A program made the position numbers and the translations under genes. Shown here one piece after another: positions 34,327 through 43,776 of a stretch of 64,000 nt of DNA. The first letter of the stretch is position 1, and every line of letters starts with the position of its first letter. Source of the stretch: Mucilaginibacter sp. L3T2-6. Its GTDB lineage: Bacteria; Bacteroidota; Bacteroidia; Sphingobacteriales; Sphingobacteriaceae. Location: the NCBI RefSeq assembly GCF_030519355.1, contig NZ_JAUMKC010000002.1:62001-126000 (forward strand). The letters are read 5' to 3'. Under the pieces are notes generated by a model. That model worked only from the letters and a program-made list of their open reading frames with translations. It was not told the origin of the DNA and did no database searches.

Positions 34327-34710
34327 ATGTATACTTTTACAAAAGAAGAACGGTTATGTAATAAAAAGCTCATTGAGCGGCTTTATCATAATGGTTCTTC
34401 TTTTTTATGTTACCCTTTCAAAATATCGTGGGTGCTAACCGGAGCGCCTCAGAGTTTCCCCGTACAAGTTTTATTTTCGGTTGCAAAGAAACGGTACAAG
34501 CGCGCCGTAGACCGTAACTTATTGAAACGCCGCATGCGCGAGGCATACAGGCTGAATAAACAAGGCCATTTATATGATTTGTTAAATAACAGCGAAAAGC
34601 ACATTGCGCTTTCGATAGCTTTTATCGGGAAAGAAATTGCTGATTACGATTTTATTGAAAAAAAAATGTTAAAGCTGCTGGCCCAGCTTTGCGCCGAAAT
34701 TGAAAAATGA
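34327..34710 (+). CDS. rnpA: Ribonuclease P protein component
   Basis: A 127-residue basic protein. The family motif is [29 protein letters not shown] (shown here in part as [18 protein letters not shown]), the RNA-binding RNR region. It assists the RNase P RNA in removing tRNA 5' leaders. It is 68 bp downstream of rpmH, and its stop overlaps yidD (ATGA), the standard bacterial arrangement. Confidence 0.95.
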   Translation: MYTFTKEERLCNKKLIERLYHNGSSFLCYPFKISWVLTGAPQSFPVQVLFSVAKKRYKRAVDRNLLKRRMREAYRLNKQGHLYDLLNNSEKHIALSIAFIGKEIADYDFIEKKMLKLLAQLCAEIEK

Positions 34711-34949
34711 GATTTATCAGTAACATATTAAAGCTGATAATAGGCTCTTTATTCGTAGTCCTGATAAAAATTTACCAGTATTTCATATCGCCTGTTACAG
34801 GCGCATCGTGCAGGTACACGCCCACCTGTTCGCAATATGGCGTGGAAGCTATAAAAAAGTACGGCCCTTTTAAGGGCGGATGGTTAACTTTGAAACGTAT
34901 TGCCAGCTGCAATCCCTGGGGAGGGCACGGGCATGACCCGGTTCCTTAA
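34707..34949 (+). CDS. yidD: Membrane protein insertion efficiency factor YidD
   Basis: An 80-residue protein with an N-terminal amphipathic/hydrophobic helix and the conserved core [27 protein letters not shown], then [18 protein letters not shown]. The three cysteines and the C-terminal NPWGGxGxDPVP motif are invariant in the family. It helps YidC-dependent membrane insertion. The start overlaps the rnpA stop by 4 bp. Confidence 0.96.
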   Translation: MRFISNILKLIIGSLFVVLIKIYQYFISPVTGASCRYTPTCSQYGVEAIKKYGPFKGGWLTLKRIASCNPWGGHGHDPVP

Positions 34950-34950
34950 A

Positions 34951-35029
34951 TAAGTCTTAAGTCGGCAGTCTATAGTCCAAAGTTTTTCCTTTGTTGACTC
35001 GAGACTTTAGACTTTAGACTCAAGACTAA
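34951..35029. repeat. Word-repeat palindrome (GACTTTAGACT family)
   Basis: Left arm AGTCTTAAGTC...AGTCTATAGTCC and right arm GACTTTAGACTTTAGACT...AAGACT form a long imperfect hairpin built from repeats of AGTC/GACT. It fills the whole gap between yidD and tsaB and ends four bases before the tsaB ATG. Confidence 0.65.
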
Positions 35030-35033
35030 AAAA

Positions 35034-35720
35034 ATGATTCTACAAATAGAAACAGCTACTTCAAGTTGCTCTGTTGCATTGGCAAAAGACGGAGTGATCC
35101 TCGCGTCGAAAGAAGCCAACGGGCGTAACCTCCACGCCGAAATGCTTACGTTATTTATTGATGAAATCATTACTAACGCAGAATTAAAATATAACGATGT
35201 CAGCGCTGTCGCGGTTAGCTGCGGCCCTGGTTCATATACCGGTCTCCGTATTGGCGTGTCAACTGCAAAGGGGTTATGTTTTGCGCTGGATAAACCGCTT
35301 ATTGCCGTTGAAACACTTGAATCTATGGCTGGCGGTGTTATGGCGATGAACGAGTATAAAAACAATCCGGAACTGCTGTTGTGCCCGATGATTGATGCCC
35401 GCAGGATGGAAGTTTATACCGCCCTGTTTGCGATGAACGGAGAAAGGATTGCGCCAACTTCGGCATCTATCATAGATGGAAATAGTTTTGCAGATATTCT
35501 GAATCAAAAGCAAGTGTTATTTTTTGGCGATGGCGCAGAGAAGTGTTACAATGTGTTAAAAAACAATTCCAACGCTGTTTACCTGCCTGACTTTAAAAAT
35601 TCTGCATCGCATTTAACACAGAAGGCCCTGGCTAAATTTAACAATAAGGAATTTGAAGATGTGGCTTATTTTGAGCCTTATTACCTGAAGGATTTTATTG
35701 CCGGCAAGAAAGCAGTTTAA
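35034..35720 (+). CDS. tsaB: tRNA threonylcarbamoyladenosine biosynthesis protein TsaB
   Basis: A 228-residue actin-like ATPase-fold protein: ILQIETATSSCSVAL at the N-terminus and VAVSCGPGSYTGLRIGVSTAKGLCFAL (residues about 62-88), the TsaB signature. It is the inactive TsaD paralogue that forms the TsaBDE complex for t6A37 modification of tRNAs. The second half (LLCPMIDARRMEVYTALF) is also typical. The start is immediately behind the palindrome. No tsaD or tsaE is nearby. Confidence 0.95.
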   Translation: MILQIETATSSCSVALAKDGVILASKEANGRNLHAEMLTLFIDEIITNAELKYNDVSAVAVSCGPGSYTGLRIGVSTAKGLCFALDKPLIAVETLESMAGGVMAMNEYKNNPELLLCPMIDARRMEVYTALFAMNGERIAPTSASIIDGNSFADILNQKQVLFFGDGAEKCYNVLKNNSNAVYLPDFKNSASHLTQKALAKFNNKEFEDVAYFEPYYLKDFIAGKKAV

Positions 35721-35785
35721 TTAAACTCTCTCAACTCCGTGCCGCCGATAATTGCGGGCGATGCTACTTAATACTTAAATGCTTT

Positions 35786-37219
35786 CTACTGGTCTGTCTT
35801 AAATAACCTTCCCCAGAACCTGCCTAAGAAGCCTTTTTCGCCCATGGGGATCGTGCTGGAATTCATAGGATGTTCTATTACAGGTCCAAGCCTGAACGCG
35901 AGGCCTAAGAAGAAGTCGGCGCCGGTATAGCTGAGGTTTGAATATTGGTCGGTTGGACTATGGCTCACAGCCGCTTTTGCTAATCTTGCCGATTGCATAA
36001 GCCGGTCGCTTCCTATATAAAACTCAAAGTTGGGCGTCTTGTACATAAATTGGCCGCCAACATTAAACAGCTTCATGTCATCATACGTAGTCGTTAGCGT
36101 TAAAACATAGCTTTTGTATTGAACGGGGTTTACCAGTGCGCCGATGAACCCCGGGTAAAACAATTCTTTAGAAGCTATGAGTGTTGGTGAGTATTTGAAA
36201 TTTTTATTATCGTCAATCCAAAACTGTTTATTTACGCTTAGTTCTGCACGTCCGTTGATTGGGGTAGTAAACGAGGTTGTCACCTCGTTACTTCTTAATA
36301 TTTTATTGACGCCATTATAAACACTGTCCTCGCGCGATTTGGTTGATAATCCGCTTATAGTTCTGACATCAGCAAAGTTGCTGACTATTGAGCGCTTACT
36401 CCAGTGTATAAATCCAAGGTCCTTAATATTTCCCTGGATGATAAAGCCGTCCTCTGTACGATAGCTGGCGCCCAGACTTATTGCTGCACCCGGATTTCGG
36501 AATGTTGGCAGAAAATCGCGGGCTATGAAGTGGCCTGGAATATAACTGGATTGATAAACGCCGGCCAAACCTAAAATTGCCGAGTCGTTGGGCTTATCAA
36601 AAACTATTTGCGAGTTTGTAACATTTACCTTCTCTGATATCACACCCAGCAGAAAGCTCAATTTTGCCCCTAACGTAAAATGATTATTGATTTTTTCTTT
36701 ATAGGTGAAGCCGAACTGGTTATAGCTTTGATAGCTAAAGGTGTTATTAAAGATGCCTGCATAAGCGTTCCCCGTGAATCCTTGCGGACCGTTTAGTAAT
36801 AAGGCTGTTTCGTCGGAGAAAATGCTTCGGCTTTCCATCTTGTTTTGTACCGAAAAACCAAGTTCGGTATCCCCGTTAAAGCTCGAAAACATTTTAAACA
36901 TAATGAGGTACACATTTGCATTGCCATTAAAATGATTAAAACGCCCCTGATTAAGCAGTAGCAGGCTATTATCGTATTTGTTTAAAAAAGCGCGGCTTTT
37001 TAACGTAGCCTGTGCATCGCCTGTTATAAAAAAGTTTGCGTTAAAATTGGGAAAAAGCAGATTAGTAGCATATTTCTTGCTAGAATCGGGAATAAAGGCC
37101 TTTTGAGCGGGGTTCTCAAACGAATCGTAAAGCGTGCCCGTATTGTATTGGGAAAATTGCTGAGCGAAAATTTTGGCTGAGAACGAAAACAGGAAAAAAA
37201 CAAGTAGAACTCTCTTCAT
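35786..37219 (-). CDS. DUF5723-family outer membrane protein
   Basis: A 477-residue exported protein with signal peptide MKRVLLVFFLFSFSAKIFA-Q and the early motif QFSQYNTGTLYDSFENPAQKAF typical of DUF5723. The body is made of alternating amphipathic strands ending in aromatic residues, such as FGFTYKEKINNHFTLGAKLSF and ISLGASYRTEDGFIIQGNIKD, so it should be a beta-barrel in the outer membrane. Function in the family is not known. It is followed on the same strand (upstream gene 37335-38927) by 115 bp and may share a transcript with it. Confidence 0.8.
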   Translation of the reverse strand: MKRVLLVFFLFSFSAKIFAQQFSQYNTGTLYDSFENPAQKAFIPDSSKKYATNLLFPNFNANFFITGDAQATLKSRAFLNKYDNSLLLLNQGRFNHFNGNANVYLIMFKMFSSFNGDTELGFSVQNKMESRSIFSDETALLLNGPQGFTGNAYAGIFNNTFSYQSYNQFGFTYKEKINNHFTLGAKLSFLLGVISEKVNVTNSQIVFDKPNDSAILGLAGVYQSSYIPGHFIARDFLPTFRNPGAAISLGASYRTEDGFIIQGNIKDLGFIHWSKRSIVSNFADVRTISGLSTKSREDSVYNGVNKILRSNEVTTSFTTPINGRAELSVNKQFWIDDNKNFKYSPTLIASKELFYPGFIGALVNPVQYKSYVLTLTTTYDDMKLFNVGGQFMYKTPNFEFYIGSDRLMQSARLAKAAVSHSPTDQYSNLSYTGADFFLGLAFRLGPVIEHPMNSSTIPMGEKGFLGRFWGRLFKTDQ

Positions 37220-37334
37220 ATAGCTCGCGATGCCGTGGCTTTATTGACGTTTTAAAGATAAAACTCCAAATTCACTATTAAAAATAATATACAATTTAAC
37301 GGAAATGAAAATGTATTGTTTTATGCTGCCAGGG

Positions 37335-38927
37335 CTATTTCTGTTTATTTGCCGTTGTATCAGAGTTTAGTTTCAAACAAAAGTTAGTATAAAAGTTATT
37401 GTCAACAGCGCTCAATTGTACCGATGCGCCGTAGAAATCGCCCCATCCCGGCTTTAGTGATTTTACATCATCATATATACCAGGAGCCATATCTCTTTCC
37501 AGAACAGGTAATGCATTTTTGAAATGGAAGAAAAACGAGACGTTGCTTTGGGCGGCCAGCAGCTCGTCAAATTGATTAAACTGTTCGTTTTTGCTGAGGA
37601 ACTTGCGGTTAATGTAAATATCGTAATAACTGGCCAGTTCGTTACTGCTATTGGCGAATATCAGGTAATTGTCGATGATCATGAAATACGGCCGTTTGAA
37701 ATTATTAAAAGCATCGCCCAGTAAAAACGAGGGTAGCTTTTCGTAACTCAGCTGCCCAGTATTCTCATCGCTCATAATGCTCATAGCAGTCAATAATACT
37801 TTTAGCCTTGAGCCATCTTTTACCGATACAATCCCAAATTTTTCAAAATAGCGCGTAGTCACAATAGCAAATTCGTTTCCAAGCAGTCCGTCGAAATCGT
37901 TTTTTATCTTTACGCCGGTCTCTGCTTTTATTTTGCTGAAAAGGTCGTCTCTTTCTCCGTCAAGGTTATTATTGTTTTGTTGCTTAATAAGGTCAGCGGC
38001 GAATTTCTGCGGGTTAGACACAGAAAAACTTGTGCAATAAGCAGTAGTAGACGGAAACATTTCCTTAAGGTGATTTGGCACCGGTTGTTGGCCCGTAAAA
38101 ATACTCAGGTAGCTTTGCCGTTCATTTTTTTTAACAGATGTTGATCCGTTAAACATAATGGCGTCTGTACGATAGTTAAGGCTCAGCGCTGCCAACGCCG
38201 GAAACATCCTGAAATTTTTGAAGATATCAGTGTTCTTATTTTTGAAAAGTTCCTCAAACAACGGATTCAGCTGGTTATAATTCACATAGAAGTTAGCCAG
38301 AGAATTGTTGTTCTGCTGATCGGAAAGTAAAACAAAGCGTTCACCACCCGGCGTATTTTTATGGGAGGCACTTTGGTTTGCCAACTCCTCGGAAAAGCTT
38401 CCTGAAAAAACATTGTTACCCTTATTGATAAGATAAAACCGTTTTTTGAGCGCACTTATATATATATTATAACCGGATTTTCCAGCGGCACGCATTGGCG
38501 TAACCACCAGCCCGCTATTTTTTTGTTTCAACAGGTCGTCAAATACTTCAGGTTCGAACCCGTTGGCGGGAGACATAGTAAGTAAAAGACTTATACCTTC
38601 TGTTTTTGATGGATGCAAGGAAATAAACACGTCCTGACCATTAAAATACTTACCCAGCACCCGGTTTTGAAGCAGTGCCTGACGAAGGGTGTCTAATTGC
38701 CCCAGCTTTTCCGCTCCTATAAAAGCCGCGAACAGCTTATTGTCTTTAAAAATATCGTAAAAGCTTTTATCGTTGTTAAATTCGAATATCAGCGGGGCAT
38801 CGTCAGGAATGGCGCTCAAAACCAGGCTAGTGCGGCTGCCAGGCGGATTTAAATTTTTAAAATAAACAACCGTGACATAAGCAGTAGCCGCCAATAAAAT
38901 TAGGGTAATAATAATATGCTTTTTCAT
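37335..38927 (-). CDS. Hypothetical membrane-anchored periplasmic protein
   Basis: A 530-residue protein with one N-terminal TM (IIITLILLAATAYVTVVYF, residues 4-22) and a large periplasmic part. Blocks such as LSAIPDDAPLIFEFNNDKSFYDIF, FYVNYNQLNPLFEELFKN and FVLLSDQQNN recall DUF3352-like proteins, in which two similar domains each begin with an IP-x-D-x-x-x-F/V pattern, but the match is not certain. No catalytic motif is seen. It is divergent from the DUF423 gene, with a long palindrome between them, and upstream of the DUF5723 barrel gene. Confidence 0.65.
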   Translation of the reverse strand: MKKHIIITLILLAATAYVTVVYFKNLNPPGSRTSLVLSAIPDDAPLIFEFNNDKSFYDIFKDNKLFAAFIGAEKLGQLDTLRQALLQNRVLGKYFNGQDVFISLHPSKTEGISLLLTMSPANGFEPEVFDDLLKQKNSGLVVTPMRAAGKSGYNIYISALKKRFYLINKGNNVFSGSFSEELANQSASHKNTPGGERFVLLSDQQNNNSLANFYVNYNQLNPLFEELFKNKNTDIFKNFRMFPALAALSLNYRTDAIMFNGSTSVKKNERQSYLSIFTGQQPVPNHLKEMFPSTTAYCTSFSVSNPQKFAADLIKQQNNNNLDGERDDLFSKIKAETGVKIKNDFDGLLGNEFAIVTTRYFEKFGIVSVKDGSRLKVLLTAMSIMSDENTGQLSYEKLPSFLLGDAFNNFKRPYFMIIDNYLIFANSSNELASYYDIYINRKFLSKNEQFNQFDELLAAQSNVSFFFHFKNALPVLERDMAPGIYDDVKSLKPGWGDFYGASVQLSAVDNNFYTNFCLKLNSDTTANKQK

Positions 38928-38943
38928 TGCGCCTTGCTGTACA

Positions 38944-39047
38944 AAGGTAGGTGATAGTAGTTGTAAAAGTTGTAATTGTTATAGTAGTTATTAACACTAC
39001 TATTACCGTTCCAACAATTACAACCAATCCAACCAAATCACTACCTT
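38944..39047. repeat. Long imperfect palindrome (TTGTAATTGTT words) between divergent genes
   Basis: AAGGTAGGTGAT...TTGTAATTGTT at the left is matched by AACAATTACAACC...ATCACTACCTT at the right, giving about 45-bp imperfect arms over the entire spacer of two divergent genes. Related word runs are at 56878-57000. Both promoters must lie within or beside it. Confidence 0.65.
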
Positions 39048-39056
39048 AGCCCTTTG

Positions 39057-39449
39057 ATGAATATGAAGAAGAAAATATTAATAACAGCCGCCATATTCGG
39101 AGCATTGGCAGTCATCACGGGCGCTTTTGGTGCACATGGTCTGTCTGCAAAATTAAAGCCGCAGGATATGCAGGTTTGGAATACGGCAGTACAATACCAG
39201 TTCTATCATGTGTTTGCGCTTATTGGCTTGTCTGCTCTTAGCCGGTATCAAACAAGGCTGATTAATGATTGCTATTACCTGTTTTCATTCGGAATCATTT
39301 TGTTTTCAGGCTCGCTGTATTTACTGGCAACCCGTGAATTAACTGAATTGAGCTGGATTAAGGCTATCGGCCCCGTAACGCCCCTTGGCGGGGTGCTGTT
39401 TATAGGCGGATGGATTACTATGGCGATAGCGGCCACAAAAAATAAATAA
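39057..39449 (+). CDS. DUF423-family membrane protein
   Basis: A 130-residue protein with four TMs: residues about 5-25 (ITAAIFGALAVITGAFGAHGL), 45-60, 70-90 and 105-125. The GAFGAHGL motif followed by WNTAVQYQFYHVFALIGL is the DUF423 (YgdD-like) signature. Function is not established. ATG at 39057 is used; the next ATG at 39063 and a TTG at 39054 are also possible. The priA gene follows after 5 bp, so the two are probably co-transcribed. Confidence 0.9.
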   Translation: MNMKKKILITAAIFGALAVITGAFGAHGLSAKLKPQDMQVWNTAVQYQFYHVFALIGLSALSRYQTRLINDCYYLFSFGIILFSGSLYLLATRELTELSWIKAIGPVTPLGGVLFIGGWITMAIAATKNK

Positions 39450-39454
39450 ATTGG

Positions 39455-41941
39455 ATGTTGGAGTTTGCCGAAGCACAGATTACCGAGCGGGAAACACTTT
39501 TTGTTGAAGTGATATTGCCTTTGGCTATCGCTAAAAACTATACCTACCGGGTTCCGTATGAAATGAACGACTCGGTTGTTGTTGGCAAAAGGGCGGTGGT
39601 ACAGTTCGGTAAAAGCAAGCTCTACACTGCGGTTATCGCATCGATAAGCAAGCTTGCGCCCGAAAAATACGAAGCCAAGTATCTGCTTGAGATTCTTGAC
39701 GAACACCCGGTAGTAACTACCGATCAGCTTCGCTTCTGGCAGTGGATGTCGGAATACTATATGTGCACACTGGGCGAGGTAATGAATGCGGCACTGCCAT
39801 CGGCATTAAAACTGGCCAGCGAAACGAAAATTGTTCTTAATAAAGGTTTTGAATTCGACAGAACCCAGCTGCATGATAAGGAATTTTTAATTGTTGAGGC
39901 ACTTGATATTCAGCCGGAGCTTACCATAAGCGACATCGCTAAATTACTTGGACAGAAAACGGTAATGCCAGTCCTGAAACTTCTGTTCGAGAAGAATATC
40001 ATAAATATCTCTGAAGAAGTTAGCGAGCGTTATAAGCCCCGTACACGCAGTTTTATTACACTGAATGCTGTCTATCAAAATTCTGATAATTTAAGGGACC
40101 TGCTTGGTATCCTGGAGAAACGCGCACCCAAACAGGCCGACGCCGTGCTGGCCTACCTGAAACTGGCCCGTCATCAAAAAAGTATCCCGAAAACCGAACT
40201 TATTGAGGAAAGCGGGGCGGGAGCGGTAAGTATTAAGTCGCTTGAGGAAAAAGAAGTTTTCATCATTGAGGAAAAGAATGTAAGCCGATTATTTTTTGAG
40301 CAACAAGAACTTTACAGCAATTTTGAACTGAGCGATCAGCAGAACCTGGCGTTTGCTTCTGTCCGGCAGCAATTTGAGCAGATGGATGTGGTATTATTGC
40401 ATGGGGTAACCTCATCCGGTAAAACACAGATATACATCAGGCTGATAGAAGAAATAATCAATTCGGGAAGGCAGGTGCTGTACCTTTTGCCCGAAATTGC
40501 ACTTACCACGCATATTATCGAACGTTTGCGTGTTTACTTCGGGGCAAGCATTGGTATCTATCATTCAAGGTTTAATGATAATGAGCGTGTTGAGGTTTGG
40601 CAAAAAATACTCAACAACGAATATAAGGTAGTGCTCGGCGCAAGATCAGCGGTTTTCCTCCCTTTTGACAATCTGGGATTAATTATAGTTGATGAAGAAC
40701 ACGAAACCTCTTATAAGCAATTCGATCCGGCGCCCCGGTATAATGCCCGCGATGCAGCTATCTTCCTGGCCAATATGCAAAAAGGGAAAGTATTGCTTGG
40801 CTCTGCAACACCATCTTTCGAAAGTTACTATAATGCCCGTACCCACAAATATGGCCTCGTACAATTATCTGAAAGATACGGCGGGGTGAATTTGCCCGAA
40901 ATTGAAGTGGTGAGCATAGCAACGGAAACAAAGCAAAAAACCATACAGTCGCATTTTACCAGCGTTTTGATGAACGACATCAATGCCGCGCTTGAAAAGA
41001 AAGAGCAGGTAATATTGTTTCAGAACAGGCGCGGGTATGCGCCTTTGCTTATTTGCAAAATATGTGCCTACACACCTAAGTGCATTAATTGCGATGTGAG
41101 CCTAACCTACCACAAAAGCAGCGGCAAATTACATTGTCATTATTGCGGATATAAGGAGGATGCGCCGAATATATGTCCTGCCTGCGGATCAACCCACCTG
41201 GAATATAAAGGCTTTGGCACTGAGAAAATTGAGGACGAACTTCAGCTGATATTACCCGATGCCCGCCTGGCCCGCATGGATCTGGATACGACACGTTCCC
41301 GCAATTCATTGCAAAATATCCTGAATGACCTGGAGGAGAAGAAAATAGACATATTGGTGGGTACCCAAATGGTTGCCAAAGGGCTGGATTTTTCGGACGT
41401 GACCGTTATCGGTATCATTAATGCCGATAGTCTGCTAAAGTTTCCGGACTACCGCGCCAATGAACGCAGCTTTCAAATGCTTTCGCAAGTGAGCGGAAGA
41501 GCCGGTCGACGCGGAAAGCAGGGCAAAGTAGTAATACAAACCTACGACCCTTTCCACCGCGTTATTAAGCAGGTGATTGAGAACAACTACCTCGATTTGT
41601 ACCTTACTGAAATGGAGGAGAGGCGAAGCTTTAAATATCCGCCATTTTACCGCATTATTAACCTGGATGTTAAGCACAAAGATCCTGAAGTTGTAAATAA
41701 CCAGGCCAATTACCTCGCTAATGAACTGCGTAAGCAATTTGATGACCGCGTTATCGGCCCCGAATCGCCATTGGTCAGCCGCATCCGGAATTATTATATC
41801 AAATCCATCATGCTTAAATTTGAAAAGGATGGTGTTTCCATTAATAAAGCCAAAGCGATCATTCGCGATGTAATTACACAGTTTCAAACTACCAAGCTAA
41901 GCAAGGGCAGCATTGTACAACCGGATGTTGACCCCTATTGA
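39455..41941 (+). CDS. priA: Primosomal protein N' (replication restart helicase)
   Basis: An 828-residue helicase. The N-terminal 3'BD region starts FVEVILPLAIAKNYTYRVP. Walker A is GVTSSGKT (317-324), Walker B/DEAH-type box DEEH (413-416), and the zinc-binding insert carries CKICAYTPKCINC ... CHYCG ... CPACGS (eight Cys), followed by motif VGTQMVAKGLDF and the QVSGRAGRRGKQG motif VI. It reloads the replisome at stalled forks. Length and motifs are complete. It overlaps nothing upstream and is followed closely by the OsmC gene. Confidence 0.96.
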   Translation: MLEFAEAQITERETLFVEVILPLAIAKNYTYRVPYEMNDSVVVGKRAVVQFGKSKLYTAVIASISKLAPEKYEAKYLLEILDEHPVVTTDQLRFWQWMSEYYMCTLGEVMNAALPSALKLASETKIVLNKGFEFDRTQLHDKEFLIVEALDIQPELTISDIAKLLGQKTVMPVLKLLFEKNIINISEEVSERYKPRTRSFITLNAVYQNSDNLRDLLGILEKRAPKQADAVLAYLKLARHQKSIPKTELIEESGAGAVSIKSLEEKEVFIIEEKNVSRLFFEQQELYSNFELSDQQNLAFASVRQQFEQMDVVLLHGVTSSGKTQIYIRLIEEIINSGRQVLYLLPEIALTTHIIERLRVYFGASIGIYHSRFNDNERVEVWQKILNNEYKVVLGARSAVFLPFDNLGLIIVDEEHETSYKQFDPAPRYNARDAAIFLANMQKGKVLLGSATPSFESYYNARTHKYGLVQLSERYGGVNLPEIEVVSIATETKQKTIQSHFTSVLMNDINAALEKKEQVILFQNRRGYAPLLICKICAYTPKCINCDVSLTYHKSSGKLHCHYCGYKEDAPNICPACGSTHLEYKGFGTEKIEDELQLILPDARLARMDLDTTRSRNSLQNILNDLEEKKIDILVGTQMVAKGLDFSDVTVIGIINADSLLKFPDYRANERSFQMLSQVSGRAGRRGKQGKVVIQTYDPFHRVIKQVIENNYLDLYLTEMEERRSFKYPPFYRIINLDVKHKDPEVVNNQANYLANELRKQFDDRVIGPESPLVSRIRNYYIKSIMLKFEKDGVSINKAKAIIRDVITQFQTTKLSKGSIVQPDVDPY

Positions 41942-41949
41942 TTTTATAT

Positions 41950-42420
41950 ATGAAACAGCACGATTATAAAGCAATCATCACCTGGACCGGGAATACAGGC
42001 AATGGCACTGCTGATTATCGCGGATATGAACGCAGCCATGAAATAAGTATTCCGGGTAAGCCCATAATCCCCGCGTCTTCCGACCCTTCTTTTCGCGGCG
42101 ATAAATCAAGGTATAATCCGGAAGAAATGCTGGTGGCCTCACTATCATCCTGCCATATGCTCTGGTATTTGCATTTATGCAGTGTGGCTGGTGTGGTTGT
42201 TCTTGAATATTCAGACGAGGCAACAGGAATAATGACGGAAACGGCCGATGGTGGCGGTTATTTTAAAGAAGTTACGCTGCGGCCTAAAGTGACCTTGGCC
42301 GATAACACAATGATTGCAAAGGCAAATGAGTTGCACCACGAGGCGAATAAGAAATGCTTTATTGCTAATTCGGTTAATTTTCCCGTTCTGCATCGGCCGG
42401 TTTGCTTAGCCGGTAAATAA
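41950..42420 (+). CDS. OsmC-family peroxide reductase-like protein
   Basis: A 156-residue protein (ATG 41950, MKQHDYKAIITWTGNTGNG). Both redox cysteines of the OsmC/Ohr family are present: one in ASLSSCHMLWYLHLC near residue 70 and one in NKKCFIANSVNFPV near the end. Such proteins reduce organic hydroperoxides with thiols. The start lies 8 bp after the priA stop; the frame is also open from a TTG overlapping that stop, but the ATG is preferred. Confidence 0.88.
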   Translation: MKQHDYKAIITWTGNTGNGTADYRGYERSHEISIPGKPIIPASSDPSFRGDKSRYNPEEMLVASLSSCHMLWYLHLCSVAGVVVLEYSDEATGIMTETADGGGYFKEVTLRPKVTLADNTMIAKANELHHEANKKCFIANSVNFPVLHRPVCLAGK

Positions 42421-42557
42421 AAATGCTGGTTGTGACATAGGCGTCAAACAAGATTGAGACAAGCCGGAAAAAATATTTGCCGATAAATCAGGCAGATGAC
42501 GGGCAAGTTAATTTTGACTACGGCCAAGTCGGAAATACTAATTAACTTAGCCTGGAA

Positions 42558-43214
42558 ATGGCTCATAAGTACATAGATAATTACCGCGAACAGGGCGCCC
42601 GAAAGAAACTGGTTGAAGAATTACGTAAAAAAGGAATTGAAGACGAAAACGTACTGAAAGCCATTGGTACAGTAAGACGCCATTATTTTTTCGACGAAAC
42701 TTTCTGGAACCAGGCTTATAAGGATATTGCCTTCCCGATAGGCGAGGGCCAAACCATATCTCAACCTTATACCGTGGCCTATCAAAGCCAGCTGCTTCAC
42801 GTAAAAAAAGGCGACAAAGTGCTTGAGATAGGTACGGGCAGCGGCTATCAAACCTGTATATTGCTGGAACTTGGGGCTAAAGTTTACACCATTGAGCGCC
42901 AGGAGAAGTTATACAACCTTACCCGGCAGGTTTTGCCTCACATCGGCTATAAGGCTAACTTTTTTGTGGGCGATGGTTCCATCGGTATAGCCAAACATGC
43001 CCCATATGATAAAATTATTGTAACTGCCGGCGCGCCAACCGTACCGGATGTACTTTTAAAACAGCTCAATATCGGCGGCATACTGGTAATACCTGTTGGC
43101 GATGAAAAAACCCAAAAAATGGTAACCGTATTAAAAGTTGGCGAGAACGATTATGAGAAGATTGTTTTGGATACCTTCAGGTTTGTGCCGCTGGTAGGAG
43201 ATAAGGCCTGGTAA
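42558..43214 (+). CDS. pcm: Protein-L-isoaspartate O-methyltransferase
   Basis: A 218-residue SAM-dependent methyltransferase: GEGQTISQPYTVAYQSQLL near residue 58, motif I VLEIGTGSGYQTCIL near 90, YDKIIVTAGAPTVPDVLL near 150 and GGILVIPVGD. This is the complete Pcm signature. It repairs isoaspartyl residues in aged proteins. The gene stands alone between the OsmC gene and a dispersed palindrome. Confidence 0.95.
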   Translation: MAHKYIDNYREQGARKKLVEELRKKGIEDENVLKAIGTVRRHYFFDETFWNQAYKDIAFPIGEGQTISQPYTVAYQSQLLHVKKGDKVLEIGTGSGYQTCILLELGAKVYTIERQEKLYNLTRQVLPHIGYKANFFVGDGSIGIAKHAPYDKIIVTAGAPTVPDVLLKQLNIGGILVIPVGDEKTQKMVTVLKVGENDYEKIVLDTFRFVPLVGDKAW

Positions 43215-43217
43215 CAG

Positions 43218-43290
43218 CCCTCTATCCCCTAAGAGGGGAACGAAAGCGGGATAATTATGCTAACCGAAGCTTCCCTTTAGGGGGCTGGGG
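43218..43290. repeat. Dispersed palindromic repeat (CCCCTAAG/CCTTTAGGGGG type)
   Basis: CTCTATCCCCTAAGAGGGGAACG at the left and CTTCCCTTTAGGGGGCTGGGGG at the right contain small nested palindromes. The latter is a well-known intergenic repeat type in Bacteroidota. It fills the gap between convergent pcm and smpB and could end both transcripts. Confidence 0.6.
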
Positions 43291-43293
43291 GTC

Positions 43294-43743
43294 TTACCGT
43301 TTCATCGCCCTGTCCATTTCAACCTTTGTGTCGCGCTCTTTCATGGTTTCGCGTTTGTCAAAAGTCTTTTTACCCTGGGCAAGCGCTATTTCCAGTTTCG
43401 CAAAACCGCGTTCGCTGATGAACAGAGCTAACGGAACTATTGTTAATCCTTTTTCTTCGCTGCGTACGCGAAGCTTTTTCAGTTCTTTTTTGGTGAGCAA
43501 TAGCACACGGTCACGTTTGGCTTCATGATTGTAGAATGAACCAAAGCTGTATTCCGAAATATGCAGGTTACGTACATACAGCTGATTATTGATGAATGAA
43601 CAAAAAGCATCATTGATGTTAGCCTTACCATCGCGGATGGATTTTATTTCAGTCCCCAGCAATTGTATGCCCGCAACGTATTTGTCAAGTATATGGTACT
43701 CAAAATAGGCCTTCTTGTTCTTAATATAAATATTCTGGTCCAT
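43294..43743 (-). CDS. smpB: SsrA-binding protein
   Basis: A 149-residue protein from ATG 43743 (MDQNIYIKNKKAYFEYHILDKY), preceded by AGGAACAGGTG; an in-frame ATG at 43767 would add eight residues. Core blocks GIQLLGTEIKSIRDGKANINDAF, HISEYSFGSFYNHEAKRDRVLLL and GLTIVPLALFI are typical SmpB, and the C-terminal tail KKTFDKRETMKERDTKVEMDR is the decoding-centre helix. It delivers tmRNA to stalled ribosomes. The tmRNA gene itself is not in this window. Confidence 0.96.
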   Translation of the reverse strand: MDQNIYIKNKKAYFEYHILDKYVAGIQLLGTEIKSIRDGKANINDAFCSFINNQLYVRNLHISEYSFGSFYNHEAKRDRVLLLTKKELKKLRVRSEEKGLTIVPLALFISERGFAKLEIALAQGKKTFDKRETMKERDTKVEMDRAMKR

Positions 43744-43776
43744 CACCTGTTCCTGTTTAGCCTGCAAATATGCAAA